Of a stretch of 64,000 nt of DNA, positions 8,748-20,630 are shown in pieces (position 1 is the stretch's first letter; the number at the start of each line of letters is the position of its first letter). The stretch is from Sva-07 sp963716235. GTDB taxonomy: Bacteria; Actinomycetota; Acidimicrobiia; Acidimicrobiales; Ilumatobacteraceae. Under the pieces are notes generated by a model. That model ran no database searches. It was not told where the DNA came from and saw nothing but the letters and a program-made list of their open reading frames with translations. The position numbers were made by a program, and so were the translations under genes. The stretch spans positions 1-64,000 of the forward strand of contig CAVQTE010000020.1 of assembly GCA_963716235.1 (NCBI GenBank), given 5' to 3'.

Positions 8748-11700
8748 CACGCGCTTGCGACGATGACCATTCGGACCTCGGGGCATACGTCGACGGATTG
8801 ACGGCGACCATCGCCTCGTCGTCGAGGAGAAATCGCAGCGTCGATGCCGCACTGCTGTTCGTCGACGTCTCGGGATACACCGCACTCACCGAACGCCTCG
8901 CCGCCCTGGGCCGAGTCGGCTCGGAGACGCTCACCGACATCGTCAATACATGCTTCGAGCGTCTGATCGACGATGTGATTGCCGGTGATGGACACGTCCT
9001 GCGCTTCGGCGGCGACGCACTGTTCATTGCGTTCATCGGTCCCGACCGCCTGGAGCGTGCGGCCGATACCGCAGTGGCCATGCAACGCACGATCCGCGAC
9101 CTGCCGGCGATCCAGGCGCCCGGTGGCCGAGTCCGGCTGTCACAATCGATCGGCCTCCACTGCGGGGACTTGCTGCTGCATCGCTGGTCGGGTTCGTGGA
9201 CCGAGGTCATGCCGTACGGCCCCGCCGTGACCGAAGTGTTGCGATGCGAGGCAGCTGCCCATGCCGGTCAGATCGCCATCAGCGAGACCGTTCGTTGCCG
9301 ACCTGGGGACGACCCGGGTACGTCGACGCTCCGATGGCGTGGCACTGCTGCGCAACACGAGCCGTCCGAAGCCCGAGCGGGCACAACCCACAACGACGCG
9401 ACGATGACTGCCTGGTTACTTCGCTGCTCGATTGGGCCGCTGGTGTTGGCGCCTGCGGTTCGCAACGCAGTGTTGCGCCGGCGTGGAACCTGCGCATCGG
9501 CCTGCTGCGATTGGGTTCGTTGCGGTCTCCGGCCTGGACCGCCTGGCGGGTAATCTCGCTGAGATCAAGCGCGCCACCGACACGTTGTTCGCTGCCGTCG
9601 ATGAGGCATCGAGCGCGCTGGATGTGACGTTGATCAGTACCGATGTCGCACCCGACGGGATCAAGCTGATCATTGCGGCCGGCGTCCCTGCCACGGTCGG
9701 CGACGACGGTGAACGGTTGGTGATCGCTCTCCAACGGATCGTCGCTGCCACCGATCGGCTCGACGTTCGCGCCGGTGCCAACATCGGTTTGGTCTTCGCT
9801 GCCGACGTCGGGCATCCCCGGCGACGCACCTACACGGTGATGGGCGACGCGGTGAACCTGTCGGCGCGGCTGGCCTACCGAGCGGAGCCGGGAACGGTAC
9901 TTGCGAGCGCGGCCCTCGTCGACACGCTGCCGAGCCGTTTCGGCGTCGGCTGGGTGCCGGCGTTCACGGTCAAGGGCAAGCGCGCCGCTCAGATGGCGGC
10001 CGTGGTGTTGTCAACCGACGCCGATCCGATCGGCCCGGTTGACTCCGAGGCCACGTTGGCGCCGTTCAGGGGTCGGCGTGCCGCCGTGCGCAAGCTTCGT
10101 GCGGCGGTCAGCACGTCGCCGGTGATCGAGGTGTTCGGGCCTGCGGGTTTCGGGTCGTCTCGGATCGTGAGCGAAGTACTCGACGGGCATCGCCAAGTGA
10201 CCACCCTGCGGGTCGATGTGATCGACAGTTCCACTCCGCTGCTCGCTGTGCGCCGACTCGTCGAGGCGCTCGGTGGCGTTGGCGCATGGGAGTCGATCTC
10301 GCTGCAAGCATTCGGGCGTCGCACGAAACACATTGCCGCGACGACCACCGGGGCCGGGGTCGAGGCAATCGCCAGCATCGCCCGCGACCTGGCGCAGCTG
10401 TGGCCGCCCGAACTCATCGTGGTGATCGACGGCCACCATCACCTCGATGAAGCCTCATGGAGCGTGGTCAGGGCGGTGGCCACCACGCTGCAGGCGACGC
10501 CACAGGGTCGCCGGCTCGTGATGACGGGGCGACAACCGAGCGTTGGCACCAATGCACTTCAGCTGGAGCTGGGCCCGCTCGACGCAACCGACGTGAGGAA
10601 GGTCGTGATCGACGCGTCCGATCGGCCCTTGTCGGACGCGGATCTCGATGCAATCGTCGACGCGGCTGCTGGATCACCCTTGCTCGCACAGGGCTTGGCT
10701 CGGCTCGGTCCGAGATCTGATCTTCCTCCGACCTTGGAGGCACTCGTCGCCGCCCGAATCGACCGACTCCCCGCTGGCGTTGCACGGCTGGTGCGGACGG
10801 TGGCGCTGATCGGGGCGTCGTGCAAGGTCGCGGATGCTGCTGCCATTGCCGAGATCACGTCGCAAGCAGATCCGTTCCATCGCGGAGCAGTCAGATGGCA
10901 CCTTGGTACTCGATGGCGACGACCTCAGGTTCCCCGACGAAGCGACTCGCATCGTCGCGGCGGCAGGGCTCGCAGTGGCACGACGTCGAATCGTGCACGA
11001 GCGAGCGGCGCGCCGACTCGAACAGACCGATGCGCCATCTCCGGCGGTTGTGGCCGACCACTGGTTCGAGGCGGGCGACGACGCCGGAACGTTGCGATGG
11101 GCCCAACTCGCAGGCGAAGCGGCGTTCGGTGCGGGCGCCAGCGCTGAGGCGTCGCACCACTTCGAGCGGGCGCTGCTGGCCGCGCAACGTCTGCATCGGC
11201 CCGACGTCGAGATCGTGGGCCTCGCCGAACGCCTCGCCACTGCTGCCAAGATGGCCAGGCGAACACATCTCGAGGCGTGGGCCCTGCAGCAGGCTGTTGC
11301 GGCCGCGGCGTCACCTGTCGGCGCCGCGAGACTGATGGTGCGCCAAGCGACGTGTGCACGTACGTCGGGCCGACTCCGGGCTGCGTCCGCCCACCTCGGG
11401 CGGGCGCGCCGCGTCGCACCGCTCGCTGACCCGATCGTCCAGTGCGAACTCCTCATCGAGCAGGCATGGATCGCTGTCTGGTCCGACCGTTGGGATCGCG
11501 CCCTCGACCTGGCGACGAGCGCCAGTCGCACTGCGACCGCAGCCGAGGAGCCGGCACTGCAGTTCCATGCCTGGTCGCTGATCGAGCAGTTGCGCAGTGC
11601 CAAAGGCCTCCCCGATGCCGACACAGCAGGGCACGAGGCGTTGCAGGCCGCTCACGCGAGCGGCGACGAGCGTCTGGTCGGTCTCGCCGAAGGGAACCTC

Positions 11701-12437
11701 GCGCTCATCGCCGACAATCGCGGGCGAGTGGAAGCAGGCGGTCAATGGCTACTCCCGATCAGGGCGAGCCTTTCGTCGGTCCGGCGACGTCGTCAATGTC
11801 GCCACGAGCCAGATGAACCAGGCCTCGATTCTGGTCGAACTCGGCGACGTGGAGACGGCCTACTCGTTGGCGGTCGACGCAGCCCGGGTGCTCGCCGCTG
11901 CGGGCCACGCCGAGGAGGCCGCCCTCGCAACCGGCCTGAGCCTGCGAGCGATGGTTCGTGCGGGCCTCGGTGACGGCACGCAGGTAGCCGGCATCGAGGC
12001 CTGCGTCGCTGTGCTGGCTGCTGAGGGCGACGAGGCCACCGCCTTCCAGGATGTCGGCCTGATCGAGTCGCTGCTCCTCACCGGCAACATCGTCGCTGCA
12101 ACCCAACGTGCGGTGAGTCTGATCGACGTGGTCGACCGATTCGGCGACGACCATCTGCTGCCCACCACGGTCCGACGGCTACTGGCCGTCGCAACCGACG
12201 CCGACGGTGACCACTCGGCCGGCGAGACAGTGGCTTCACGAGGCCCGGACCCGAGCCGACCTTCATCGGATCATGCCGGAACAGGCGGCTATCGCTGCGA
12301 TCGATGCCCGCCGTGCGGCTGACGATCGGGCACCAGACAGGCAACGTCGTGCCGACGAGTCAGCCCGGCTCGACGAAGCTCTCGGCGTGCTGTCTCGACC
12401 GTTGTTTCAGCACGGTCGAGACAGCGGCGAGCCGTGA
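8744..12437 (+). pseudogene. double adenylate/guanylate cyclase - AAA ATPase - TPR gene with four +1 frameshifts
   Basis: Read through frame changes, the gene encodes a protein of about 1,230 residues. The first class III cyclase domain is VDVSGYTALTERLA to FGGDALFIAF (about 9000); the second runs from GFVAVSGLDRL (about 9513) to GDAVNLSARL (about 9850). An AAA-type region follows (VFGPAGFGSSRIV in place of a canonical Walker A, then LIVVIDGHHHLD), then a helical TPR-like region. The frame moves by +1 at about 9476 (NAVL to AGVEPAHRP), between 10855 and 10885, at 11725 (DNRG to EWKQAV) and between about 12205 and 12232. Each is consistent with one extra base. The start GTG overlaps the Crp/Fnr stop. 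The P-loop has lost its GKT (GFGSSR), which supports decay, but four same-sense shifts could also be assembly error. The last stop abuts the next gene's stop in TGATCA. Confidence 0.85.
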
Positions 12438-13559
12438 TCAGCGGAACTTGGATCCGCCCGGGCCGACGCCGATCGCCCGAACGTCGCAGCCGATGGTGGG
12501 ATACGGCGCAAGGCAGAACGATGCCGGCCGTGTCGTTTGGGAGGCCTGGTCGGTCACGGTGTGGAAGTTGAACCCGCTCCCGGCCTCAGGATCAACCCAC
12601 ACTGTGGTGGCGCTTCGGACAATCCCGGTGGCGAACTGGCAGCGGGCTTCGACGTCGGCAATCACGCTGAGCGAGCTGTAGCCCCAGGCGACCTGAGCGG
12701 TGTTGGCCAGCTGTTCCTGCAGTGATCCGAACACACTGATGCGCTGCGGATCGACAATCCGACGAGTCGCCTGGTACGAACGCTCGAAAGTGATGCCGTT
12801 CGCCGAATCCGTGCGGATCACCCTGTCAGCCGCAAGCGCCTCGTAGGCGGCACCCGCAGGGACGACCAATCCGCCGGCTTGGCCCGGAGGGCTCACGTCG
12901 TAGCCCCACAGCACCCGCGGCGGGAGCGGAACACCGCCATCGGAGCAGGCGCTGACGACGCCGTTCGTGGAGAACGTCTGCGACGACCGCTTGAGGAGTC
13001 CGTAACTGGTGAGTTGGTTCGCCGGCTGCGACGAGATCGTCGGAACGAGGCCTCCAACGATTTGGGGCGTCGCCGAGCGCACACCGACACCGGTGAGACA
13101 CGCCGGCGTTGATGAACCACTCGTGGCCGATGACGGCGCATCGCTCACACCGAGGATGCTTGCCGGTGTGACCGTCCAGGTGGCGGACGATCCGTTGGGC
13201 ACGGTGACTGCGAACGCCCGGTCCACGACACCGGGTTGGAACTGGGTCGTCTGGCCCCGGTTCGCAACGCCGTTGACGGCAACGGTATTGACGGAAACGG
13301 TATTGCTCGGCCCGACGAGCGCAACGCGCCGTTCGGCCAGCGTGTTGCTGTAGCCAAACCACACCGTCGTACCGGTCCGTCTGGCCACGGTGCACGAAGC
13401 AAACACAGCGACACCGCTCGCCGGCGGGGTGGTACCAGGATCGAGCACGGTCGGGCCGTCGCCGCCGAGGACGTCGCTCCCGATCTGCGCCGAGGCAGTG
13501 GAGGTGAACAGCATGAGCGCCGCGGTCGCAACCAACGGAATTCGAGCAAGTGGACGCAT
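12438..13559 (-). CDS. secreted protein of unknown function with repeated WFGY-type domains
   Basis: A 373-residue protein with a clear Sec signal peptide (basic start, hydrophobic core, TASAQ cleavage site near residue 25). The mature part contains beta-rich modules: the first has ASCTVARRTGTTVWFGYSN, a run ending RGQTTQFQPG and AFAVTV; related aromatic-Gly-Tyr signatures recur as VLWGYDVS and VAWGYSS. The FGY...QPG pattern is common in secreted or surface actinobacterial proteins of unknown function. Six or so cysteines spread over the chain could form disulfides outside the cell. Its stop codon directly abuts that of the convergent cyclase gene (TGATCA), so the two transcripts must overlap. 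Confidence 0.75.
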   Translation of the reverse strand: MRPLARIPLVATAALMLFTSTASAQIGSDVLGGDGPTVLDPGTTPPASGVAVFASCTVARRTGTTVWFGYSNTLAERRVALVGPSNTVSVNTVAVNGVANRGQTTQFQPGVVDRAFAVTVPNGSSATWTVTPASILGVSDAPSSATSGSSTPACLTGVGVRSATPQIVGGLVPTISSQPANQLTSYGLLKRSSQTFSTNGVVSACSDGGVPLPPRVLWGYDVSPPGQAGGLVVPAGAAYEALAADRVIRTDSANGITFERSYQATRRIVDPQRISVFGSLQEQLANTAQVAWGYSSLSVIADVEARCQFATGIVRSATTVWVDPEAGSGFNFHTVTDQASQTTRPASFCLAPYPTIGCDVRAIGVGPGGSKFR

Positions 13560-13736
13560 ATCAAGTACTCCTTGTTTGGGTTACGAGTCACCGTAGGGAC
13601 ATCGTGGAAACGGCGCTGTCAGCTGTCGGACACCCTCACTGCGTGACATCGATGTGCCACGGTGTGTCACACGCCAGGAACCGTTGTCGAAGACCACCGA
13701 CGCCGGAGTGCCGGCCCGACGATTACGATTCGGCAG

Positions 13737-15104
13737 ATGACCACAGTCGAAACCGCCAGCCATACGTCGGCACCGTCTGCGCTCCTCGGCGACGCCTACG
13801 CCAACGATCGTTCCCGCGTGTTCCACTCGTGGTCGGCGCAGGGAGCACTGGACCCGACCGTGATTGCCGGCGCGCTCGGCTCGAGGTTCTGGGACGAGCA
13901 CGGCACGACCTGGATCGACTTCACGAGCATGCTCGTGAACATGAACCTGGGGCATCAGCACCCGAAGATGATCCAGGCGATCAAGGACCAAGCGGACACC
14001 CTGTGCATGGTGGCCCCGCCGTTCGCGAACGACCAGCGCAGCGAGGCCGCACGACTGATCGTCGAGAAGGCGAATCGCGACGGAGCCGGCGGACACTTCG
14101 AGAAGGTGTTCTTCACGAACGCCGGCGCCGAGGCCGTCGAGAACGCGGTCCGGCTCGCCAAGGGCTACACGGGTCGTATGAAGGTGCTGTCGGCGTACCG
14201 CAGCTATCACGGTGGCACGGCCCTCACGGTCGGGCTGACCGGCGAACCGCGGCGCTTGGAGAACGAACCGTCGGTGCCGGGACTGGTGAAGTTCTGGGGG
14301 CCGTACCCGTACCGTTCCGCGTTCTACTCGGAGTCGCCCGAACAGGAGACCGAACGGGCACTGGCCCACCTGCGCGAGACCATCCTCGTCGAGGGAACGG
14401 ACAAGATCGCAGCGATCGTCCTCGAGTCGGTGGTCGGCACGAACGGGATCCTGGTCCCCCCGCCCGGCTACCTCGAGGGGCTGCGAGCACTGTGTGACGA
14501 GTTCGGCATCGTCTGGATCGCCGATGAGGTGATGGCCGGTTTCGGTCGCACGGGCCAGTGGTTCGCGTGGCAGAACTGGGACGCTCAGCCCGACCTGATC
14601 GCGTTCGCGAAGGGCGTGAACTCGGGCTACCTCCCGCTCGGTGGTGTGGTGATCTCCACCGACATCGCCCACGCGTACGACACGCGGGTGTTCCCGGGCG
14701 GGCTCACGTACTCGGGGCACCCGCTGGCGTGCTCGTCGGCTGTGGCGAGCATCGGCATCTTCGAGGAGGAGGGTGTGCTCGCACAGGCCCGTCACCTCGG
14801 CGACGACATCATCGGCCCCGCTCTACGCGACATCGCCGAACGTCATCCGAGCGTCGGAGAGGTCCGCGGCCTCGGCGTGTTCTGGGCGGTCGAACTCGTC
14901 GCCGACCGGGCGACGCGCGAGCCGGCTCCTCTCGCCACCGTCGCTGCCGTCGTCGCCGACTGCAAGGCGAACGGAATGTGGCCGTTGTCGGCAGCCAACC
15001 GCATCCACGTGGTGCCGCCGTGCAACAGCCCCGACGACCTCGTGCGCGATGGCCTCGCCATCCTCGACGCTGCGCTCAGCGTCGCCGACGCCACCCTCGC
15101 CTGA
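13737..15104 (+). CDS. class III aminotransferase (candidate beta-alanine/omega-amino acid:pyruvate transaminase)
   Basis: A 455-residue PLP enzyme of aminotransferase class III. It has the AGAEAVENAVRLAK region that binds cofactor phosphate, the Asp motif WIADEVMAGFGRTG (about 260-273) and the Schiff-base lysine in FAKGVNSGYLPLGG (about 290). Members move amino groups from omega-amino acids such as beta-alanine, taurine or GABA to pyruvate or 2-oxoglutarate. No transaminase lies in the pyrimidine operon a few kb away, which ends in a malonate-semialdehyde-type dehydrogenase, so a role with beta-alanine or beta-aminoisobutyrate is plausible but inferred. The ATG at 13737 is chosen over upstream in-frame codons because the family N-terminus starts there. 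Confidence 0.88.
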   Translation: MTTVETASHTSAPSALLGDAYANDRSRVFHSWSAQGALDPTVIAGALGSRFWDEHGTTWIDFTSMLVNMNLGHQHPKMIQAIKDQADTLCMVAPPFANDQRSEAARLIVEKANRDGAGGHFEKVFFTNAGAEAVENAVRLAKGYTGRMKVLSAYRSYHGGTALTVGLTGEPRRLENEPSVPGLVKFWGPYPYRSAFYSESPEQETERALAHLRETILVEGTDKIAAIVLESVVGTNGILVPPPGYLEGLRALCDEFGIVWIADEVMAGFGRTGQWFAWQNWDAQPDLIAFAKGVNSGYLPLGGVVISTDIAHAYDTRVFPGGLTYSGHPLACSSAVASIGIFEEEGVLAQARHLGDDIIGPALRDIAERHPSVGEVRGLGVFWAVELVADRATREPAPLATVAAVVADCKANGMWPLSAANRIHVVPPCNSPDDLVRDGLAILDAALSVADATLA

Positions 15105-15108
15105 CTCG

Positions 15109-15157
15109 GTTCTCGTGAACTCGTTGCGGAGTAGTTCCGCAACGAGTTCACGAGAAC
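15109..15157. terminator. 22-bp perfect hairpin between convergent genes
   Basis: Two perfect 22-bp arms (15109-15130 and 15136-15157) flank a 5-base loop, GTAGT. The element starts 4 bases after the aminotransferase stop and ends 9 bases before the pyrophosphatase stop, so it can serve both transcripts. There is no T-tract. Confidence 0.85.
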
Positions 15158-15166
15158 GCCAGCACC

Positions 15167-17536
<2,370 letters not shown>

Positions 17537-17700
17537 GGTGATCTCCCTGCGTCGGTCCACACCGGCGGTTGCCGATGCCCTTCCCACACGGCCGCAGCCG
17601 TGACTCACGCGGATCCAGCCCCGCTACGTGAGCGATCGAGAAGCTAGCGCACGGCCCCCGCGGCAACTGCAATCCGACGACGGGTGATGTCATTGGCCGG

Positions 17701-17745
17701 ACGTGTGAACAGTCTGCGCTCAGTTGGCGCAGACTGTTCACACGT
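17701..17745 (-). terminator. 19-bp perfect hairpin at the end of the pyrimidine operon
   Basis: Perfect 19-bp arms (17701-17719 and 17727-17745) enclose a 7-base loop. It lies 34 bases beyond the stop of the last operon gene and upstream of hppA, which is read in the same direction. It should separate the two transcription units. Confidence 0.8.
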
Positions 17746-17779
17746 TGTAGGCGATCAGCTGACGAGCGTCAGCAGGTGA

Positions 17780-18982
17780 TCACTCACCACCCTCGTTCAA
17801 GGTGACCTCGATGGGAGCGAAGTCAGGACCGAAGAGGTCGAGGCCCTGGTCGGCGAGCATCGCCCACGCTGCCTCGACGATCTCGTTCGTGAACGCGCCG
17901 TCCGTCGGCGGCGCGGTCAGAACGGTTGCCCCGTCGAGGTTCGGCGTGTTCTGGCTGATCTCGACCGTGCGGTCCCAGGCTGCCTGGTTGATGTAACCGA
18001 TGCCGTCAGGTGACGGCCAGATGAGCTTGTTCACCTCGTTCATCTGCCACAACTGGTGGCTGCTGCCGAGCGTCGAGCCGGCCGCCACGACGATGTCGCG
18101 GCACTCCTCGACGTTGTCGCGGCAATACGTCCAGCCGGCCATCGATGCAGCGACGAAACGGGTTGCCTGATCCTTGTACTCCGGATCGTCGGCCAGCCGG
18201 CCGGCATCGGCCCAGATCGCGTCCTGCAGCATGCCGACACCGATCTCTTCGTAGCTGATGACGTTGAAGTCCTCCGGCGTGTACAGCTCTCCGGTGTCAG
18301 GGTTGATGGTTTCCAGGACCTGGGCGTACTCGTTGTACGTCATGGCCTCGGCGGCGTCGATCGAGCCGTCGAGCAGTGCAACCATGTCGAACTGCTGACC
18401 CACGAGTGTCACGTCCGTCGCAGGGTCGAGTCCGGCCTGGCCGATCGCTGCGAAGACCTCGTACTCGTTACCGAAACCCCAGTTGCCGATGTTCTTGCCG
18501 GCAAAGTCCTCCGGTGTGGTGATGTTCTTGTCGGCGAAGCTCACCTGCAACGTGCCCGAGCGTTGGTAGATCTGGGCGATGTTGACGATGTCCGCACCGG
18601 CCTCGCGGCTGGCGAGCGCCTTGGGCACCCACGCCAGCGCGAAGTCGACGTCGCCGTTCGCGAGCTGGGTCTGGGGCACGATCTCGACGCCGCCTTCGAC
18701 GATGGTCACGTCGAGGCACATGTCTTCGTAGAAGCCCTTCTCCTGCGCAGCGAAGTACCCCGCGAACTGCGCCTGCGTGAACCACTGCAGCTGAAGGCTG
18801 ACCGGCTCTGGCGTCGCACAGTCGGCTGCCGGCTCGCCACCGGCCGTCGAGTCGCCCGGCGCTTCGCTACTGGGGGTCGAATCGGCTGGCGCCGACGAAT
18901 CGTCATCACTGCCGCAGGCGGCACCGATGAGTGCAAGCGCGACGACTCCTGCCGTCGCCAATCGGACACGTTGCTTGTTCAT
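17780..18982 (-). CDS. ABC transporter substrate-binding lipoprotein, NMT1/THI5-like
   Basis: A 400-residue solute-binding lipoprotein: signal segment, lipobox IGAAC (Cys about 21), Ser/Asp/Glu-rich tether, then an NMT1/THI5-type fold. Typical of that family are VSLQLQWFTQAQFAGYFAAQEKGF-like text near the start of the domain and GNWGFGNEYEVF in the middle. NMT1-like binding proteins capture pyrimidine-type, thiamine-precursor or sulfonate-type ligands. It is the last gene of the pyrimidine operon and overlaps the permease gene by 4 bases. A GGGGGAG lies upstream of the chosen ATG. A pyrimidine or ureido ligand is inferred from the operon. Confidence 0.92.
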   Translation of the reverse strand: MNKQRVRLATAGVVALALIGAACGSDDDSSAPADSTPSSEAPGDSTAGGEPAADCATPEPVSLQLQWFTQAQFAGYFAAQEKGFYEDMCLDVTIVEGGVEIVPQTQLANGDVDFALAWVPKALASREAGADIVNIAQIYQRSGTLQVSFADKNITTPEDFAGKNIGNWGFGNEYEVFAAIGQAGLDPATDVTLVGQQFDMVALLDGSIDAAEAMTYNEYAQVLETINPDTGELYTPEDFNVISYEEIGVGMLQDAIWADAGRLADDPEYKDQATRFVAASMAGWTYCRDNVEECRDIVVAAGSTLGSSHQLWQMNEVNKLIWPSPDGIGYINQAAWDRTVEISQNTPNLDGATVLTAPPTDGAFTNEIVEAAWAMLADQGLDLFGPDFAPIEVTLNEGGE

Positions 18983-19791
18983 GCTGTTGCTCCCCCGGGG
19001 CTCGCACCCCGTGCTTGTTGGTTGATGGATCCTGGAGAAGGTGAGACCAGACGCTCGAGCAGCACCGCTGCGAGGTAGAACGCGAGACCGAGGAGGCACG
19101 CCCCGACGACATATCCCCACGACGCGGCCGTCTTGGAGATCGCCGCATTCGACGTGATTCCGTAGCCGAGCCCGTTCTGGCTGCCACCGAAGTACTCCGA
19201 GACGAAGGCCGTGATCACCGCGACCGGCGCCGCGATCTTCAACGCCGTGAACAGGTACGACACGGCATTCGGAATCCTGGCCTTCCGGAGAATCTCCGAC
19301 GGCGACGCCGCATAGGAGTGCAGGAGTTCCATGTGGGTCGCGCTGACCTGACGCAGGCCCTTGGCGACATTGAGCAGCACGATGAACGACACGATCAGCG
19401 TCACCATCAACCGTCGGGGAATCTCGGTCGTGCTGGCAAACATGTTGTTGAACACGGGAACCAGCACGATGATCGGAATCGCATTGAGCGCCACGGCCAA
19501 CGGGGTGACGAGCTCGTGCACGACGTTGAACCGCATCAACACGAAGCTGAGGGCCACGCCACTGATCACGCCGAAGACAAGGCCGACCAGGGCGTTCGCT
19601 CCCGTCACGAGCATTGCGTCGGCGACCTTGCTCCAGTTGTCACCAAGCGTCGAGGCGATCGCCGACGGCGCCGGCAGGAGAAACGGCTGGAGGTCGAACA
19701 CCCGCACGATGATCTGCCAGGTACCGACGAACAACACCCCGACGATCAAGGGCGGAACGAGCACCTTCCAGATCCAGTGCAGGATTCTCAT
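18979..19791 (-). CDS. ABC transporter permease (BPD_transp_1, SsuC/TauC-like)
   Basis: A 270-residue inner-membrane permease with about six hydrophobic spans, beginning VLVPPLIVGVLFVGTWQI. The EAA-type cytoplasmic loop that docks with the ATPase is ELLHSYAASPSEILRKARIP. Its closest family is the nitrate/sulfonate/pyrimidine-precursor permeases that work with NMT1-like binding proteins. It overlaps both neighbouring genes by 4 bases (start of the binding protein, stop of the ATPase), so expression is coupled. The system has a second, different permease gene, so the channel is probably a heterodimer. Confidence 0.92.
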   Translation of the reverse strand: MRILHWIWKVLVPPLIVGVLFVGTWQIIVRVFDLQPFLLPAPSAIASTLGDNWSKVADAMLVTGANALVGLVFGVISGVALSFVLMRFNVVHELVTPLAVALNAIPIIVLVPVFNNMFASTTEIPRRLMVTLIVSFIVLLNVAKGLRQVSATHMELLHSYAASPSEILRKARIPNAVSYLFTALKIAAPVAVITAFVSEYFGGSQNGLGYGITSNAAISKTAASWGYVVGACLLGLAFYLAAVLLERLVSPSPGSINQQARGASPGGATA

Positions 19792-20630
19792 CGATCCTCC
19801 ACCCCCAGCCCACTGGCCGTACCGGCCCGCCCGGCTCCCTCGGAACCGCGCAGGGCCTCGCGCACCTCGGTGATCTTCTTGTAGAAGAGATCGTCTTCCC
19901 GGGTGTCGTCATTGCGTTCGGAGCCGAGATCCACATCGATGATGTCGGTGATCCGGCCCGGCCTCGGTGACATCACCACGACCCGACTCGACAGATACAC
20001 CGCTTCGGGAATGGAGTGGGTGACGAACACAACCGTGGTCTGCGCTGCATCGCAGATTCGGAGCAACTCGGCCTGCATGTGCTCGCGGGTCATCTCGTCG
20101 AGGGCACCGAACGGCTCGTCCATCAGCAGCAGCGGCGGATGGCACGCCAGGGCTCGCGCGATGGCGATGCGCTGCTGCATGCCGCCGGACAGCTGCCACG
20201 GCATGTGCGATCCGAAGTCGGCGAGCTTGACCAGCTCGAGCATCTCGTTGGCCCGTGATTGACGCTTCGCCTTGTCCCACCCCTTGAGTTCGAGCGGCAA
20301 TTCGATGTTCTTGCGGACGGTGCGCCATTCGAACAGACCGGACTGCTGGAAGGCCATCCCGTAGTCCTGGTCGAGGCGGGCCTGTTTGGCCGCCTTGCCG
20401 TTCACCAGCACGGTGCCCGACGTCGGTTCGATCAAGTTGGCGATGAGCCGCAGCAGTGTCGACTTGCCGCACCCTGACGGGCCGATCAGTGACACGAAAT
20501 CGCCCGAGCGGATCGACAGGTCGATGCCGACCAGGGCGTCGACCTGATTCGACCGTCCCGGGTTGAATGCCATCGAGACACGGTCGACGACAACGGCGGC
20601 CGACGCCGACAGTGATTCGGTTGCGCTCAC
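19788..20630 (-). CDS. ABC transporter ATP-binding protein
   Basis: A 280-residue nucleotide-binding subunit. Walker A is GPSGCGKST, the Q-loop lies in MAFQQSGLFEW, the signature is LSGGMQQR, Walker B is LLLMDEPFGALD and the switch His is in VTHSIPEA. This is the SsuB/TauB/ThiZ-like class. The GTG at 20630 overlaps the stop of the upstream permease gene (GTGA), and the 3' end overlaps the downstream permease by 4 bases. The ATP-binding core begins around residue 40; the N-terminal extra residues are low-complexity. Confidence 0.93.
   Translation of the reverse strand: MSATESLSASAAVVVDRVSMAFNPGRSNQVDALVGIDLSIRSGDFVSLIGPSGCGKSTLLRLIANLIEPTSGTVLVNGKAAKQARLDQDYGMAFQQSGLFEWRTVRKNIELPLELKGWDKAKRQSRANEMLELVKLADFGSHMPWQLSGGMQQRIAIARALACHPPLLLMDEPFGALDEMTREHMQAELLRICDAAQTTVVFVTHSIPEAVYLSSRVVVMSPRPGRITDIIDVDLGSERNDDTREDDLFYKKITEVREALRGSEGAGRAGTASGLGVEDR

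Noticed and set aside
9463..9490. Programmed +1 frameshifting in the cyclase gene
   Set aside because: No slippery sequence, stop-codon context or stimulatory hairpin is evident, and three further shifts would be needed for one protein.
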